Source: Chitinophaga silvatica
GTDB lineage: Bacteria > Bacteroidota > Bacteroidia > Chitinophagales > Chitinophagaceae
NCBI RefSeq assembly: GCF_003419895.1
Contig: NZ_QPMM01000003.1
Span: 248,001 to 312,000 of the forward strand
DNA: 64,000 nt
Direction: 5' to 3'
Below the pieces are notes generated by a model. That model had not been told where the DNA came from and did no database searches. It was given only the letters and a program-made list of their open reading frames with translations. How positions within the stretch are numbered: the first letter of the stretch is position 1; every line of letters starts with the position of its first letter. A program made the translations under genes and the position numbers. This document shows positions 41,997 through 51,644 of the stretch, piece after piece.

Positions 41997-42027
41997 AAAA
42001 GCGGAGAAAATTTCTCCGCTTTTTTTA
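41997..42027 (+). terminator. Intrinsic terminator after asnS
   Basis: AAAAGCGGAGAA pairs with TTCTCCGCTTTT (12 bp, 3-base loop), followed by more T residues. It lies 22 bases after the asnS stop. Confidence 0.88.
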
Positions 42028-42099
42028 TTTCCGCTTATGGAATTCTTTTAGCCTGGCATCTGATTATAAACAACTTTCGTTTAACCTAAACTGTTAGCC

Positions 42100-42612
42100 A
42101 TGGCAGAAATGAACAACCAACAAGAACATAGACAAGGTCGGCGGAGTATCAAAAAATCGACCCGCGTAGATATGACCCCTATGGTGGATTTAGGCTTTCT
42201 TTTAATCACATTTTTCATGCTGGCTACTACCATGTCGAAACCCCGATCCATGAGCCTTATCATGCCAAGGGAAGATGGAGATTCCATGTCTCTTCCTGCC
42301 AAGCAGGCTCTAACAGTCATATTGGGGCAACACAACAATATAGCCTGGTATGAAGGAATGGAAAATGCACCGGCCGATGTACATTATACCACCTTTGCCA
42401 ATAACAACGGCATACGCGATGTGATTGTCAGGCAGAAAGAAGCTGTGATGAAATTTTACGGAAAAAATGATCTGATGATCCTTATTAAGGCCAACCCTGA
42501 AGCGAATTACAAAAATGTGGTCGACATCCTGGATGAAATGGCTATCAATAAGATCGATAGATATGCACTGGTAGATCTTACCAGGGAAGAGGCCACCTAT
42601 TTTGAGAAATAA
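42100..42612 (+). CDS. exbD: ExbD/TolR family biopolymer transport protein
   Basis: Single-pass inner-membrane protein of 170 residues that, with ExbB and TonB, converts the proton gradient into force for outer-membrane transport. The N-terminal segment RVDMTPMVDLGFLLITFFMLATTMS has the family Asp (VDLGFLLI), which takes part in proton transfer; a periplasmic domain follows. No exbB or tonB lies beside it, unlike the usual Bacteroidota exbB-exbD-exbD-tonB set, so this is a lone copy or one of several paralogues. Confidence 0.88.
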   Translation: MAEMNNQQEHRQGRRSIKKSTRVDMTPMVDLGFLLITFFMLATTMSKPRSMSLIMPREDGDSMSLPAKQALTVILGQHNNIAWYEGMENAPADVHYTTFANNNGIRDVIVRQKEAVMKFYGKNDLMILIKANPEANYKNVVDILDEMAINKIDRYALVDLTREEATYFEK

Positions 42613-42710
42613 TGTTTTTGGAGGCTTAAAAGTCAATAAACTAGTAGAATTGTAGGCTGTTCCGTCTATAAATCACTACCTTTAGGCCTCCAAAACAATT
42701 TTATCAAGAT

Positions 42711-43667
42711 ATGGCAACTACTCACTCGATCCCGTCAGTGGATTTGGCGGATTTCTTATCAGGAGATCCTGCACGTAAAGCGGCCTTTGTGCAACAGCTA
42801 GGTAAGGCTTATGAAGAAGTTGGTTTTGTAGCAGTAAAGAATCATGGGATTCCTGATGAGCTGATTGCAAACCTATACAACAACGTTCAAGAATTCTTCA
42901 AATTACCGTATGATATAAAACACCAATATGAAATTCCTGAATTAGCAGGTCAAAGAGGCTATACCTCCTTTGGTAAAGAACATGCTAAGGGCTATGATGC
43001 CCCGGATTTGAAAGAATTCTTTCAGGTTGGCCAAACGGTGGAAGATGATGATCCAACCGCTGAATCCTATCCGGCAAACGTATTTGTGGGTGAAGTAGCT
43101 GCATTTACACCTACTTTCCTGAAAGCTTACAGGGGTTTCGAAAATTCAGGTAAGGCACTATTACAGGCGATTGCGCTATATCTGGGACTGGATGAGCATT
43201 ATTTTGATAATAAAATCCACAATGGTAACTCTATCTTAAGAGCCATCCACTATCCTCCGATTTCTACAGAACCTAAATCTTCCATCCGTGCTGAGCAACA
43301 TGAAGATATTAATCTGATAACCTTACTGGTAGGTGCTTCTGCAGATGGATTACAAATATTGGATAAGCAGAATAACTGGGTTCCGGTGACTTCTCTGCCG
43401 GAACAAATAGTTGTAAACGTTGGAGATATGTTGCAACGTTTAACAAACAACCGCTTAAAATCTACCACACACAGAGTAGTAAATCCTCCGCGTGAAATGT
43501 GGAGTACTTCACGCTATTCAATTCCTTTCTTCCTTCACCCTAAATCAGGAATGAAGTTAGATGCTTTGGAAAGCTGCATCACCGCAGAAAACCCATTGGC
43601 CTATGAGCCAATAACAGCCGGAGAATATCTGGATGAACGTTTGCGGGAAATTGGACTAAAGAAATAA
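42711..43667 (+). CDS. Isopenicillin N synthase family 2-oxoglutarate/Fe(II) oxygenase
   Basis: Non-heme iron dioxygenase of 318 residues. The DIOX_N region (about 8-110; SIPSVDLADFL, AYEEVGFVAVKNHGIP) precedes the double-stranded beta-helix core. The Fe ligands are His and Asp in RAEQHEDINLITLLV and the distal His in LKSTTHRVVNPP; the 2-oxoglutarate-binding Arg-x-Ser is in TSRYSIPFFLHP. This is the plant-ACC-oxidase/IPNS-like branch; bacterial members often modify small molecules, but the substrate is unknown. Preceded by exbD and followed by a hairpin at 43680. Confidence 0.86.
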   Translation: MATTHSIPSVDLADFLSGDPARKAAFVQQLGKAYEEVGFVAVKNHGIPDELIANLYNNVQEFFKLPYDIKHQYEIPELAGQRGYTSFGKEHAKGYDAPDLKEFFQVGQTVEDDDPTAESYPANVFVGEVAAFTPTFLKAYRGFENSGKALLQAIALYLGLDEHYFDNKIHNGNSILRAIHYPPISTEPKSSIRAEQHEDINLITLLVGASADGLQILDKQNNWVPVTSLPEQIVVNVGDMLQRLTNNRLKSTTHRVVNPPREMWSTSRYSIPFFLHPKSGMKLDALESCITAENPLAYEPITAGEYLDERLREIGLKK

Positions 43668-43679
43668 TCCACCGATTAA

Positions 43680-43710
43680 AAGTCCCGGAGTTTCTAACAT
43701 TCCGGGACTT
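43680..43710 (+). terminator. Hairpin after the dioxygenase gene
   Basis: AAGTCCCGGA pairs with TCCGGGACTT (10 bp, 11-base loop) 12 bases after the stop. No T run follows, so termination may be partial. Confidence 0.6.
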
Positions 43711-43990
43711 ACTATATCCTGCATTAAGGCAAGTCTAACTTTAATGGTTTCTCAATAGATGGTTATTTTTCTTAACAGGCACTTTCGCGCATGATTGGGA
43801 AATTAACCAACAGTAACTAGACTGATCACAACGGACAAAAGGCCACTTTTTCGTAATATGGTTACAATTATTACAAGTATTATGCCTTTATTGTTCTCAT
43901 TTATTAGCAATATTAGCAACGTGGTTGTATTTTGCCGGTAAATTCGTCACCCTTTTAGTAACGTCCTATTCATTATCACTAAATTATACA
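43711..43990. other. Leader region of the chromate-transporter gene
   Basis: AT-rich with no independent gene. TTGTATTTTGCC at about 43925 could be a promoter box or coding, depending on the chosen start of the next gene. Confidence 0.35.
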
Positions 43991-45184
43991 GTGCTTTTAC
44001 GTCACATTCCATTTTTGAAAGCAGTGCTATTACATAGCATCACCGCCTATGGAGGCCCACAGGGCCATCTGGCTATGATGATGAAAACATTTGTACAGCA
44101 ACGAAAAGATGTGACCGAACAGGAACTAATGGAATATAATGCATTCTGCCAGTTGTTGCCAGGTGCATCATCTTCCCAAACGCTAACCCTTATAGGCTAT
44201 AAAAGAGGTGGTGCATTATTGGCCATAATCACCCTGCTGATCTGGATCACCCCGGCCTGCCTGATAATGGGGTCTTTAAGTTTCCTACTGCAGTATTTCG
44301 ACAAAAACACACTCCATACAGATATCTTCAAGTACGTACAGCCAATGGCTGTAGGGTTTCTGGCATATGGCAGTATCAAAGCATTCAGAATCAGTGTAAC
44401 TAATCTGGCCACCATTGCCATCATGATAGTTTCACTGCTTGCCGCATACTATTTGAAATCGCCCTGGACCTTTCCCTGCCTGATTATTCTGGGGGGTATT
44501 GTATCCAATTTCAGTAATAAAAGGATTCCTGATATTGCTGAAAAACCACGAAAGATTCAGTGGGGCAATATCTGGTTATTTGCGCTCATCTTCGTACTGG
44601 CGGGTTTTTTATCCGAAATAGCCAGAACTCATGAGTGGATTACCAGGCGGCCATTCAACCTGTTTGAAAACTTCTATCGTTTCGGAAGCCTTGTTTTCGG
44701 AGGAGGAGATATACTTATAGCAATGATGCTTGAGCAGTATGTAACCCGCTCCAAATCTCAGTTTATGAGTGCTGAAGAATTGCTTACCGGTGCAGGTATC
44801 ATGCGGGCAATTCCCGGTCCCACTTTTTCTATCTCAGCTTATGTAGGTGGAATGGTCATGAAAAACCTGGGAATGGGGTATCAGTTTCTCGGCTGTATTA
44901 TAGCACCCATCGCGATATTTTTACCCAGTTTGCTGCTAGTGTTGTTTTTTTTCCCTATCTGGAATAACCTTAAAAAGTACGTTGTTATTTATCGCGCACT
45001 GGAAGGAATCAATGCAGTTGTTGTAGGTATTATGTGGGCTGCCACCTTCATTCTCTTCTTCGCTATTCCTCTCAATTGGTATAACTTATTGCTGATGATC
45101 AGTACGCTTGGTATTCTTTGCTTTACCAAGATACCATCTCCGGTTATAGTACTTACCTGTTTGTTATTAGGTTGGTTATTATGA
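43991..45184 (+). CDS. chrA: Chromate transporter family (CHR) membrane protein
   Basis: Inner-membrane anion transporter of the CHR superfamily; ChrA effluxes chromate, but many homologues have other or unknown substrates. About 11-12 hydrophobic segments form two homologous halves, with the family motifs [35 protein letters not shown] (first half), [16 protein letters not shown] and [21 protein letters not shown] (second half). The frame opens at TTG 43925, but no ATG lies before the first conserved helix, so a non-ATG start is needed. GTG 43991 gives a sensible N terminus. The stop overlaps the stop of the convergent NtrC-type gene by 6 bases. Confidence 0.85.
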   Translation: MLLRHIPFLKAVLLHSITAYGGPQGHLAMMMKTFVQQRKDVTEQELMEYNAFCQLLPGASSSQTLTLIGYKRGGALLAIITLLIWITPACLIMGSLSFLLQYFDKNTLHTDIFKYVQPMAVGFLAYGSIKAFRISVTNLATIAIMIVSLLAAYYLKSPWTFPCLIILGGIVSNFSNKRIPDIAEKPRKIQWGNIWLFALIFVLAGFLSEIARTHEWITRRPFNLFENFYRFGSLVFGGGDILIAMMLEQYVTRSKSQFMSAEELLTGAGIMRAIPGPTFSISAYVGGMVMKNLGMGYQFLGCIIAPIAIFLPSLLLVLFFFPIWNNLKKYVVIYRALEGINAVVVGIMWAATFILFFAIPLNWYNLLLMISTLGILCFTKIPSPVIVLTCLLLGWLL

Positions 45185-46522
45185 TGATTGAAGCTGATAT
45201 TCCTTCAGTTTATTATAAAGCGTAGTTAATCCAATTCCCAATACTTCAGCGGCTTTGGTTTTATTTCCCTTTACAAGTGTCAGCACTTTTACGATATGTT
45301 GCTTCTCTATATCTGCGAGGCTTAAAGAAGAAGATGCCTGCTCGCTTCCCTGTTGAAAATCCAGTGGCAAAGCACCAATATCCAGTACATCCGCATCCGT
45401 TAGAATGGCCGCACGTTCAATCACATTTCTCAATTCCCTGATATTCCCCTTCCAGTTATGTTGTTGTAATGCCTGTATAAATGCAGGAGTCATATCATTT
45501 ATACGTTTATTGATTTTAGGAGTGATTTGCTTTAAGAACCAGGTTGCAAGTAATGGGATATCTTTCCGGCGCTCGTTTAAGGATGGTATATTGATTTGAA
45601 ATGCAGCCAGTCGGTAAAACAGGTCGGCCCTGAAATGCCCATTTGCGATTTCCGTTTCCAGGTTACGATTTGTAGCTGCAATAATTCTTACATTGGTTTT
45701 TGTTGGCCTTGCTTCCCCAACTTTATAAAATTCCTGGGTTTCAAGCACCCGAAGTAACTTGGCTTGAAGCTCAAGCGCCATCTCCCCTATCTCATCAAGA
45801 AAAATTGTTCCTCCCTTAGCCTCTTCAAAAAAACCTTTCTTCTCTTTTACTGCGCCTGTAAATGCCCCGGGAACATGGCCAAATAACTCACTCTCCAATA
45901 TCTCCTTTCCGAAGGCGCTACAGTTTACTGCCACAAAAGGAAATTGCTTTCTCTGACTGCCTTGATGAATTGATTGGGCAAATACCTCTTTTCCGGCTCC
46001 GGTTTCCCCTAAAAGCAGTACACTCAGGTCTGAGGGCGCCACCTTTTCTGCCAGCGAAATAGCGGCCTTAATTTCCGGAGTTTCCCCAAGGATAGTTTTA
46101 AAGCTGTATTTTCCACTAATCTGCTGTTCCAGCTCCTTAATTCGGAAGCGCAGACCAGCCTGCTCCATAGCCTTGCTCACCAATGGAAGAATGCGATTAT
46201 TATCATCTCCCTTGGTTATATAATCGAAGGCTCCGTTTTTGATTGCCTGAACTCCGTCTGTAATATTACCATATGCAGTAAGTACGATTATCTCGGTAGC
46301 CGGATATTTACTCCTGATTTGCTCTACCAATGCCACACCATTGCCATCCGGAAGTTTTACATCCGAAAGCACCACGTGTATATCTTCTTTTTCAAGGATT
46401 TTTAATGCAGACCTGATATTACCAGCCTCAAAAATGCTGTAGCCTTCCAACGCCAATAAACGACCCAGCAGCTTTCTAAGCTGTTCTTCGTCATCAATAA
46501 TGAGTAATTGACCTTTTGACAT
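45179..46522 (-). CDS. NtrC-family sigma-54-dependent response regulator
   Basis: Three-domain activator of 447 residues from ATG 46522 (the frame is open a little further up, but the receiver begins here). Receiver (about 1-120, phospho-acceptor Asp54 in [13 protein letters not shown]), AAA+ ATPase (about 145-380: Walker [12 protein letters not shown], sigma-54 contact loop GAFTGA, Walker [13 protein letters not shown]), and a C-terminal Fis-type helix-turn-helix ([20 protein letters not shown]). It drives transcription at sigma-54 promoters. No histidine kinase is adjacent, so the partner is encoded elsewhere. DUF4199 lies 21 bases upstream. Confidence 0.92.
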   Translation of the reverse strand: MSKGQLLIIDDEEQLRKLLGRLLALEGYSIFEAGNIRSALKILEKEDIHVVLSDVKLPDGNGVALVEQIRSKYPATEIIVLTAYGNITDGVQAIKNGAFDYITKGDDNNRILPLVSKAMEQAGLRFRIKELEQQISGKYSFKTILGETPEIKAAISLAEKVAPSDLSVLLLGETGAGKEVFAQSIHQGSQRKQFPFVAVNCSAFGKEILESELFGHVPGAFTGAVKEKKGFFEEAKGGTIFLDEIGEMALELQAKLLRVLETQEFYKVGEARPTKTNVRIIAATNRNLETEIANGHFRADLFYRLAAFQINIPSLNERRKDIPLLATWFLKQITPKINKRINDMTPAFIQALQQHNWKGNIRELRNVIERAAILTDADVLDIGALPLDFQQGSEQASSSLSLADIEKQHIVKVLTLVKGNKTKAAEVLGIGLTTLYNKLKEYQLQSS

Positions 46523-46543
46523 AACCCTGCAAATATACAAGGT

Positions 46544-47008
46544 CTACCTCTCATTAACCTCATCGGAATTTTGATAGGTATTAAAGACAAAAGCTCCAAT
46601 TAATGAAGCACACAAGCCCACAATTATATTTATAAAGAATGCATCACCAAAGAAAAAAAGCCAGAAAGTGCTTATTCCGTCATTGTCATACTGCAATGCA
46701 GTATTCTTCTTTTCCCCAAACATCATGTAGAAGATTAGTAAAAATGCAGCATAGATGATAGTGGCTAAAATAGTGGTGCGTACACCCACTGTAAAAGAAG
46801 CCTTGGAAGATTCTTTATTTTGATGATGCCGATTGTAGAGCAGTATTGAAAATAATACTCCAATAAACATAATGCAATTGCCTACATAACCTAACCATAG
46901 ATTGCCAACGGCTCTGGTGGTTTCAAAAATTATTGCACAGCCAATACTAATAACTCCTATTATACCACCAATTATCCGAATTGATCTTGTCGCTGAAACC
47001 TTTTCCAT
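46544..47008 (-). CDS. DUF4199 domain-containing membrane protein
   Basis: Small integral membrane protein of 154 residues with four hydrophobic segments (around 10-30, 38-58, 78-98 and 115-140). The pattern of a basic N terminus, two helices, a hydrophilic loop with GVRTT and two more helices matches DUF4199, a family common in Bacteroidota and of unknown function. It sits between the NtrC-type regulator and ligD on the same strand; the 10-base gap to ligD suggests co-transcription. Confidence 0.72.
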   Translation of the reverse strand: MEKVSATRSIRIIGGIIGVISIGCAIIFETTRAVGNLWLGYVGNCIMFIGVLFSILLYNRHHQNKESSKASFTVGVRTTILATIIYAAFLLIFYMMFGEKKNTALQYDNDGISTFWLFFFGDAFFINIIVGLCASLIGAFVFNTYQNSDEVNER

Positions 47009-47018
47009 AATTCATATA

Positions 47019-49520
47019 TTAGTTCGTTACCGCCTGCTTATCGATACTCCGAATGACGTTACGTAAGTCATTTTTCTGGTTTTTAATATCCTGCCACAAA
47101 TCACCTTTTTCGTTTAATCGTTGTAGTGAATTATTAATAGTGAAATCGCTCATTTTTAAGCGCTCGTTTACCTCCTTCCATAAAAGAGGCATTGATACAG
47201 TGGCTCCGGGCTTAGGTCTTACAGAATAAGCGGAAGCAATTGTTTGTCCACGACTGTTTTGAAGAAAATCTATGTATACTTTTTTCTGCCGGGAAGCCTT
47301 AGCTCTGATTACGCTGGTTGTTTTGGGGAGCAATCCGTTAACCTGCTTTGCAACCCATTCTGCAAACAATCGGGTAGTCTGATATTCATATTTTCCTCCT
47401 GTTGGAATATAAATATGTAACCCCGTAGAGCCAGATGTTTTACAAAAAGATGTAACATCATATCCATCCAAAAACTCCTTCACCTGCAATGCTGTTTCAA
47501 CTACATATTTAAAATCTATCTTTTCGGGGTCCAGGTCTAACACTACAAAGTCGGGATTATCCAGGCGGGTTAACCTCGATAGCCAGGGGTTTACTTCAAT
47601 ACAACCCAAATTAATCATATAGGCAAGACTGGCTTCATTATTACAAACCATATAATCAACCTCTTTGCCGGTAGATTCAGCAACCATTGTATAACTCTTA
47701 ATCCAATCTGGAGCATGTTCCAAATCGAGGTCTTTCTGATAAAAAGAAGGTCCGTTAATTCCATTGGGGAAACGATGCAATGAAAGCGGCCGGTCTTTTA
47801 AATGAGGGAGTAAAAATTTGGCAACTGACAGATAATAATCGATCAATTGTCCTTTGGTAATTTTTTCATCAGGCCAATAAAGTTTGGTTTGATTACTCAA
47901 TACTACTTTCTTTCCATTGAGCGTAAGGGTACGATCATTTTCTGTAGTTGCCATATCGGGTTGTTTAGGTTTTTCCGGATGTACATCTTTTGCTGGTTTA
48001 TCTTCTCTAAGCCCTAAATAAATAGGTTGTCGAAGATGCCCGTCACTGGTCCATTCCTGGAACTTCACTTCACACACTAATACTGGTTTAACCCAGGTGA
48101 CAGGTGTATTTGTATTGATTTTCTCATCAAACGGAGAGGTTTTGATAATCAATGATTGCAGGCGTTTATATAGCTCATCGATGGTTTCACCATTAAGTCC
48201 GCCTCCGCAATGGCCAATATATTCGAGGTGTTTATTGTTATACATTCCCAGAACCAGCGAACCAATTTTATTTCGGCTGCCTCTGGGAGCAGTATAGCCA
48301 CATATTAGCGCTTCCTGTTCATTTACAATCTTGATTTTCAGCCATGATTTACCACGTTTTCCTTCTTCATAAATTCCATCAGTTCTTTTGGCAATAATGC
48401 CTTCCCATTGTTCTCCTTTAGCCTTCTCATAAAACTTAATTCCATTTTTCAGGATATGATTGGAGTATTGAAGATGCTTGTCTTTTATGCCTGCCAATAA
48501 ATCTTTTAACAGCGACTTCCGTTCGAGGAGTGTAAGATGTTGTAATTCGTTTCCATCCAGATGTAGCAGATCAAAAATTACATAAACCAGCAGGCCTTTT
48601 CCTGTGGTTTTATATTGCTGGAGTTGTTGAAAGTCGGAGCGTTTATCCTTCCCTAATATAATTATTTCTCCATCCAACACTGCATCGTGTTCTAATTTTG
48701 CAAGAGCGGAAACGACATCAGGATAGGCGTCTGTAAAGGATTTCTGATTTCGTGAATAAAGGTCGACCTGTTGTTCTTTGATAGCAGCAATTGCTCTGTA
48801 TCCATCCCATTTGGTTTCAAAAAGCCAGCTATCTCCATCAAATGGCTCAGCCACGAGGGTTGCCAACATAGGTTTATAGACCTTTTTCATCTTTTGTTTG
48901 GAGGGTATTGGCTCACTTAGATGAACTACTCGTTTTTTTTTTGCTGCACTAGTGGCAGCTTTCTCCTTTAAACCCTGGGCTTTAACTCTTTCAGGAGTAT
49001 AATCTTCGCTATCGTATTGATCCTGGGCGTATTTATCTTTATGCTTGATAAGCAGCCACGAATTATCGCCTCTTCCTTTCATTCTTACCAATGCAAATTC
49101 GCCTTTCAACTTTTTCCCCTTCATCACAATCTTCAGATCACCATCCTTAATTTCTTTTAAAGCTTCTTTATCGAAGCTGCTACCATCAGGACGCAGTAGT
49201 TCGTAGGTTCCTTTATCCCATATATACACAGTACCTGCACCGTAGTTACCGGCAGGTATTGTTCCTTCAAAGTCTTTGTAATCGTAAGGGTGATCCTCTA
49301 CTTCCATTGCCAGGCGCTTATCTGCCGGATTTAGGGAAGGGCCTTTAGGTACTGCCCAGCTTTTCAGAACACCATCTACTTCCAGCCTGAAGTCGTAATG
49401 TAAATGAGAAGCATGGTGACGCTGTACCACAAAAATATGTTGAGCCCCCTTAGACTTTCCGGCCTGGGGTTCGGTTGTAGATTTAAAATCTCTTTTCTGT
49501 TTATATTTTGCCAGACTCAT
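47019..49520 (-). CDS. ligD: Multifunctional DNA ligase D
   Basis: Bacterial non-homologous end-joining enzyme of 833 residues with all three modules. The 3'-phosphoesterase (about 25-165; RHHASHLHYDFRLE and the GNYGAGTVYIWDKGTYE stretch) comes first, then the ATP-dependent ligase (about 215-520; nucleotidyl Lys237 in ETKWDGYRA). The polymerase/primase domain (about 545-825) has FVVLDLDP, whose acidic residues are catalytic, and SGSTGLHIYIP. The order PE-Lig-Pol is that of Pseudomonas LigD. It overlaps the Ku gene by 4 bases, making a classical two-gene NHEJ operon. Confidence 0.95.
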   Translation of the reverse strand: MSLAKYKQKRDFKSTTEPQAGKSKGAQHIFVVQRHHASHLHYDFRLEVDGVLKSWAVPKGPSLNPADKRLAMEVEDHPYDYKDFEGTIPAGNYGAGTVYIWDKGTYELLRPDGSSFDKEALKEIKDGDLKIVMKGKKLKGEFALVRMKGRGDNSWLLIKHKDKYAQDQYDSEDYTPERVKAQGLKEKAATSAAKKKRVVHLSEPIPSKQKMKKVYKPMLATLVAEPFDGDSWLFETKWDGYRAIAAIKEQQVDLYSRNQKSFTDAYPDVVSALAKLEHDAVLDGEIIILGKDKRSDFQQLQQYKTTGKGLLVYVIFDLLHLDGNELQHLTLLERKSLLKDLLAGIKDKHLQYSNHILKNGIKFYEKAKGEQWEGIIAKRTDGIYEEGKRGKSWLKIKIVNEQEALICGYTAPRGSRNKIGSLVLGMYNNKHLEYIGHCGGGLNGETIDELYKRLQSLIIKTSPFDEKINTNTPVTWVKPVLVCEVKFQEWTSDGHLRQPIYLGLREDKPAKDVHPEKPKQPDMATTENDRTLTLNGKKVVLSNQTKLYWPDEKITKGQLIDYYLSVAKFLLPHLKDRPLSLHRFPNGINGPSFYQKDLDLEHAPDWIKSYTMVAESTGKEVDYMVCNNEASLAYMINLGCIEVNPWLSRLTRLDNPDFVVLDLDPEKIDFKYVVETALQVKEFLDGYDVTSFCKTSGSTGLHIYIPTGGKYEYQTTRLFAEWVAKQVNGLLPKTTSVIRAKASRQKKVYIDFLQNSRGQTIASAYSVRPKPGATVSMPLLWKEVNERLKMSDFTINNSLQRLNEKGDLWQDIKNQKNDLRNVIRSIDKQAVTN

Positions 49521-50302
49521 GAAGCACGTTTTTTAGTAGTAGAAGGTTTACCAAGGCTTGCTTTTAGCTGATCAAAAAGGTTATCACTTTTTGTATGAAC
49601 GACTTCTAGTTTTTTAACCGCAGGTTTTTTACCACTAGCTTTCGCCTTGATTATTTTCAGAAGTTCTGCTTTGTAATCGTCTTTATATGCACTTATATCG
49701 AACTTTGTAGTGTATTGTTTTACGAGTTCTGTAGCCATATCTAGTTCTTTCTTATCCAGCTTAATACCTTTAGGCAGGTTGAGGTCTTCAGATGATCTAA
49801 CTTCTTCTGCAAATCTGAGTTGCTGAAGAAGCAGGTATTTATCGCGGGGGCGAACAACAGCTAAGTGTTCCTGTGATCTTAGCACAAATCTGCCCAGCCC
49901 TGCTTTACCGGTTTTACTGAGGGTTTGATATAGTAATTCGTAAGCCTTTTCTCCTCCTTTTGCCGGTTCGATAAAATAAGAGGTTTCGAAGAAAATATCG
50001 TCGATCTCATTTTCAACAACAAACGACTCAATTTCAATGATTTTAGTACGCTTAGGGCTGGCGGCTTCAAAGTCGCTATCCTCCAGCATAACATACTCAT
50101 CATTGTACAAATAGCCTTTTTTGATCTGTTCCCAGGGCACTTCTTTACCGGTATTTTCATTTACTCTGAGATACTTGATATGTGCTCCATTTTTACTGTC
50201 GAGCATATCAAGATTTAACCGGCTATCCTGTGTAGCACTGAATAGCTTCACCGGTATATTTACAAGGCCAAAGCCTATTGATCCAGACCAAATAGCTCTC
50301 AT
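49517..50302 (-). CDS. ku: Non-homologous end joining protein Ku
   Basis: DNA-end-binding homodimer that threads onto double-strand breaks and recruits LigD. From ATG 50302 the protein has 261 residues, beginning MRAIWSGSIGFGLVNIPVKLFSAT, the standard bacterial Ku start; the frame is open to 50398 but the extension has no family similarity. The core beta-barrel has LRVNENTGKEVPWEQIKKGY and FVVENEIDDIFFETSYFIEP; the basic C-terminal tail (from about 220, rich in Lys and Ser) is the DNA- and LigD-contacting part. The stop overlaps the ligD start by 4 bases. Confidence 0.94.
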   Translation of the reverse strand: MRAIWSGSIGFGLVNIPVKLFSATQDSRLNLDMLDSKNGAHIKYLRVNENTGKEVPWEQIKKGYLYNDEYVMLEDSDFEAASPKRTKIIEIESFVVENEIDDIFFETSYFIEPAKGGEKAYELLYQTLSKTGKAGLGRFVLRSQEHLAVVRPRDKYLLLQQLRFAEEVRSSEDLNLPKGIKLDKKELDMATELVKQYTTKFDISAYKDDYKAELLKIIKAKASGKKPAVKKLEVVHTKSDNLFDQLKASLGKPSTTKKRAS

Positions 50303-50410
50303 ATCATTGAGGTTTGATGTGAAAGAAAAACTAAACACAAATAGTACCAGTTGAAGAATATCGCGGCATAACTTTTGGATTTTCGGGTGTGTAACCAAAA
50401 CCCTTTTTTT

Positions 50411-50770
50411 ATGGATAAACCAGGAGAAATGACAACTTTAACAAGAGTACTTGAAAAGCTGCATGAAAGAGGCTTTGATCATGAGTTAAAGATGAGTGAT
50501 CATGGCAGATTTCAGAACTCAGATAATCAGAAAATTTATAATCCTGAAGACCTTACAATTATTAAAACATACAGGTTTGAAGGAGAATCAGATCCTGATG
50601 ACTCTTCTGTTTTATATGTAATGGAAGATAAGGATGGCGATAAAAGTTATGTGCTGGATGCATACGGTACCTATGCTGCAGATGCACATGAAGGATCAGG
50701 GTTTGATGATTTTATTAAAAAGATTAGGGTTGAAGAGCGAGAAGAGCAGCTGGTGTATGGAAATTGTTAA
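50411..50770 (+). CDS. Small conserved Bacteroidota protein, mislabelled-'PRPP synthetase' family
   Basis: Protein of 119 residues from ATG 50411 (ATG 50429, MTTLTRV, is also good). It resembles the small Bacteroidota family that databases often call phosphoribosylpyrophosphate synthetase, with the pattern TTLTRVLEKLHERGFDHELKM near the N terminus and the central YRFEGESDPDDSSVLYVME. It cannot be a PRPP synthetase, having no PRPP or ATP motifs at this size. Divergent from ku; an intrinsic terminator follows. Acidic and probably cytoplasmic; function unknown. Confidence 0.7.
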   Translation: MDKPGEMTTLTRVLEKLHERGFDHELKMSDHGRFQNSDNQKIYNPEDLTIIKTYRFEGESDPDDSSVLYVMEDKDGDKSYVLDAYGTYAADAHEGSGFDDFIKKIRVEEREEQLVYGNC

Positions 50771-50794
50771 TATTCTGTTTATTACAAGAAATTA

Positions 50795-50827
50795 AATAAC
50801 CCGCCTGATTAGCGGGTTATTTTTTAT
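50795..50827 (+). terminator. Intrinsic terminator after the 119-residue gene
   Basis: AATAACCCGC pairs with GCGGGTTATT (10 bp, 7-base loop) followed by TTTTTAT. It probably also serves the convergent DUF892 gene. Confidence 0.87.
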
Positions 50828-50860
50828 ATAGAGTGAAGAAAGTATTCTACAGTTTGCCAG

Positions 50861-51382
50861 CTATTCGGCTGCAGCCGCTTCGTTGACGGTAGATTCAGCT
50901 ACTTCAGTTAACATAACATCGGCATTTTTCTCTTCTTCCAATGTACTTTCCAGAATATTGGCTATTACATCATGACCCATGACTTTCGCAAGGGTTTTAA
51001 GGCTTCCATAGGCGGCAATCTCATAATGTTCTACCTTTTGAGCAGAAATGATAATACCTGCATCTCTCACCGCACTATCCATGTCTGTTTCGTCAATAAC
51101 TTCCTGACCTTCGGTTAGTAATCCGGCCATTGCTTCACATTTTTTTGCCTGGGCTTTTTTTCCGAGCAATTCAAAGATATGTTCGAGTCTTGCTACGTGT
51201 TCCTTTGTTTCTTCGAGATGGGAAGCTATGCATTGTTGCAGTTCTTCAGAACTTGCGGCTTTGTACATTTTGGGCAAAGCTTTTACCAGGCTCTTTTCGG
51301 CCCAGTAAATATCTTTTAATTCATCTACAAAAAGTTCATGGAACTTAGACTCATGATTATGCTGTTTTTTTGTCGTAGGCAT
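50861..51382 (-). CDS. Ferritin-like DUF892 protein (YciE/YciF family)
   Basis: Four-helix-bundle protein of 173 residues: [58 protein letters not shown] is the diagnostic N-terminal half. The Glu and His-x-x-Glu pairs are di-iron-like ligands, and the second half has a matching set ([13 protein letters not shown]). YciE/F-type proteins accumulate under osmotic, desiccation or general stress. Gene order (NHEJ, small protein, DUF892, Pro-rich peptide) suggests a stress-linked neighbourhood. Confidence 0.87.
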   Translation of the reverse strand: MPTTKKQHNHESKFHELFVDELKDIYWAEKSLVKALPKMYKAASSEELQQCIASHLEETKEHVARLEHIFELLGKKAQAKKCEAMAGLLTEGQEVIDETDMDSAVRDAGIIISAQKVEHYEIAAYGSLKTLAKVMGHDVIANILESTLEEEKNADVMLTEVAESTVNEAAAAE

Positions 51383-51425
51383 TGTTAATGGTTTTTAGAT
51401 TAAGAATAAGAAATGGAGATACATT

Positions 51426-51644
51426 TTAATTTTTGTCTGGATATTTACGTTTGAATGCAGTTTCATCTGATTGCGGATCCGCGGGTTTTCTTGGTGTTTC
51501 TACATCAGGAACTTCTTCAGGAACCTGCGGTAATTCGGGTTTATCAGGAGGAGGTTGCACAGGTGTTGGATTTTCACGTCCAGGCTGCTGCTTATCCGGA
51601 GAATTAGGGTCTGGAATGTTCTGTTCTTTATCCTGGGTACTCAT
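51426..51644 (-). CDS. Small Pro/Asp-rich hypothetical protein
   Basis: 72 residues of low complexity, dominated by Pro, Asp, Glu, Gln and Lys, with no hydrophobic segment, so it must be disordered. ATG at 51644 and an even codon pattern make translation plausible. Similar short Pro-rich reading frames next to DUF892-type stress genes occur in Chitinophaga relatives, but I cannot name a family. Located 43 bases upstream of the DUF892 gene on the same strand, probably in one operon with it. Confidence 0.55.
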   Translation of the reverse strand: MSTQDKEQNIPDPNSPDKQQPGRENPTPVQPPPDKPELPQVPEEVPDVETPRKPADPQSDETAFKRKYPDKN

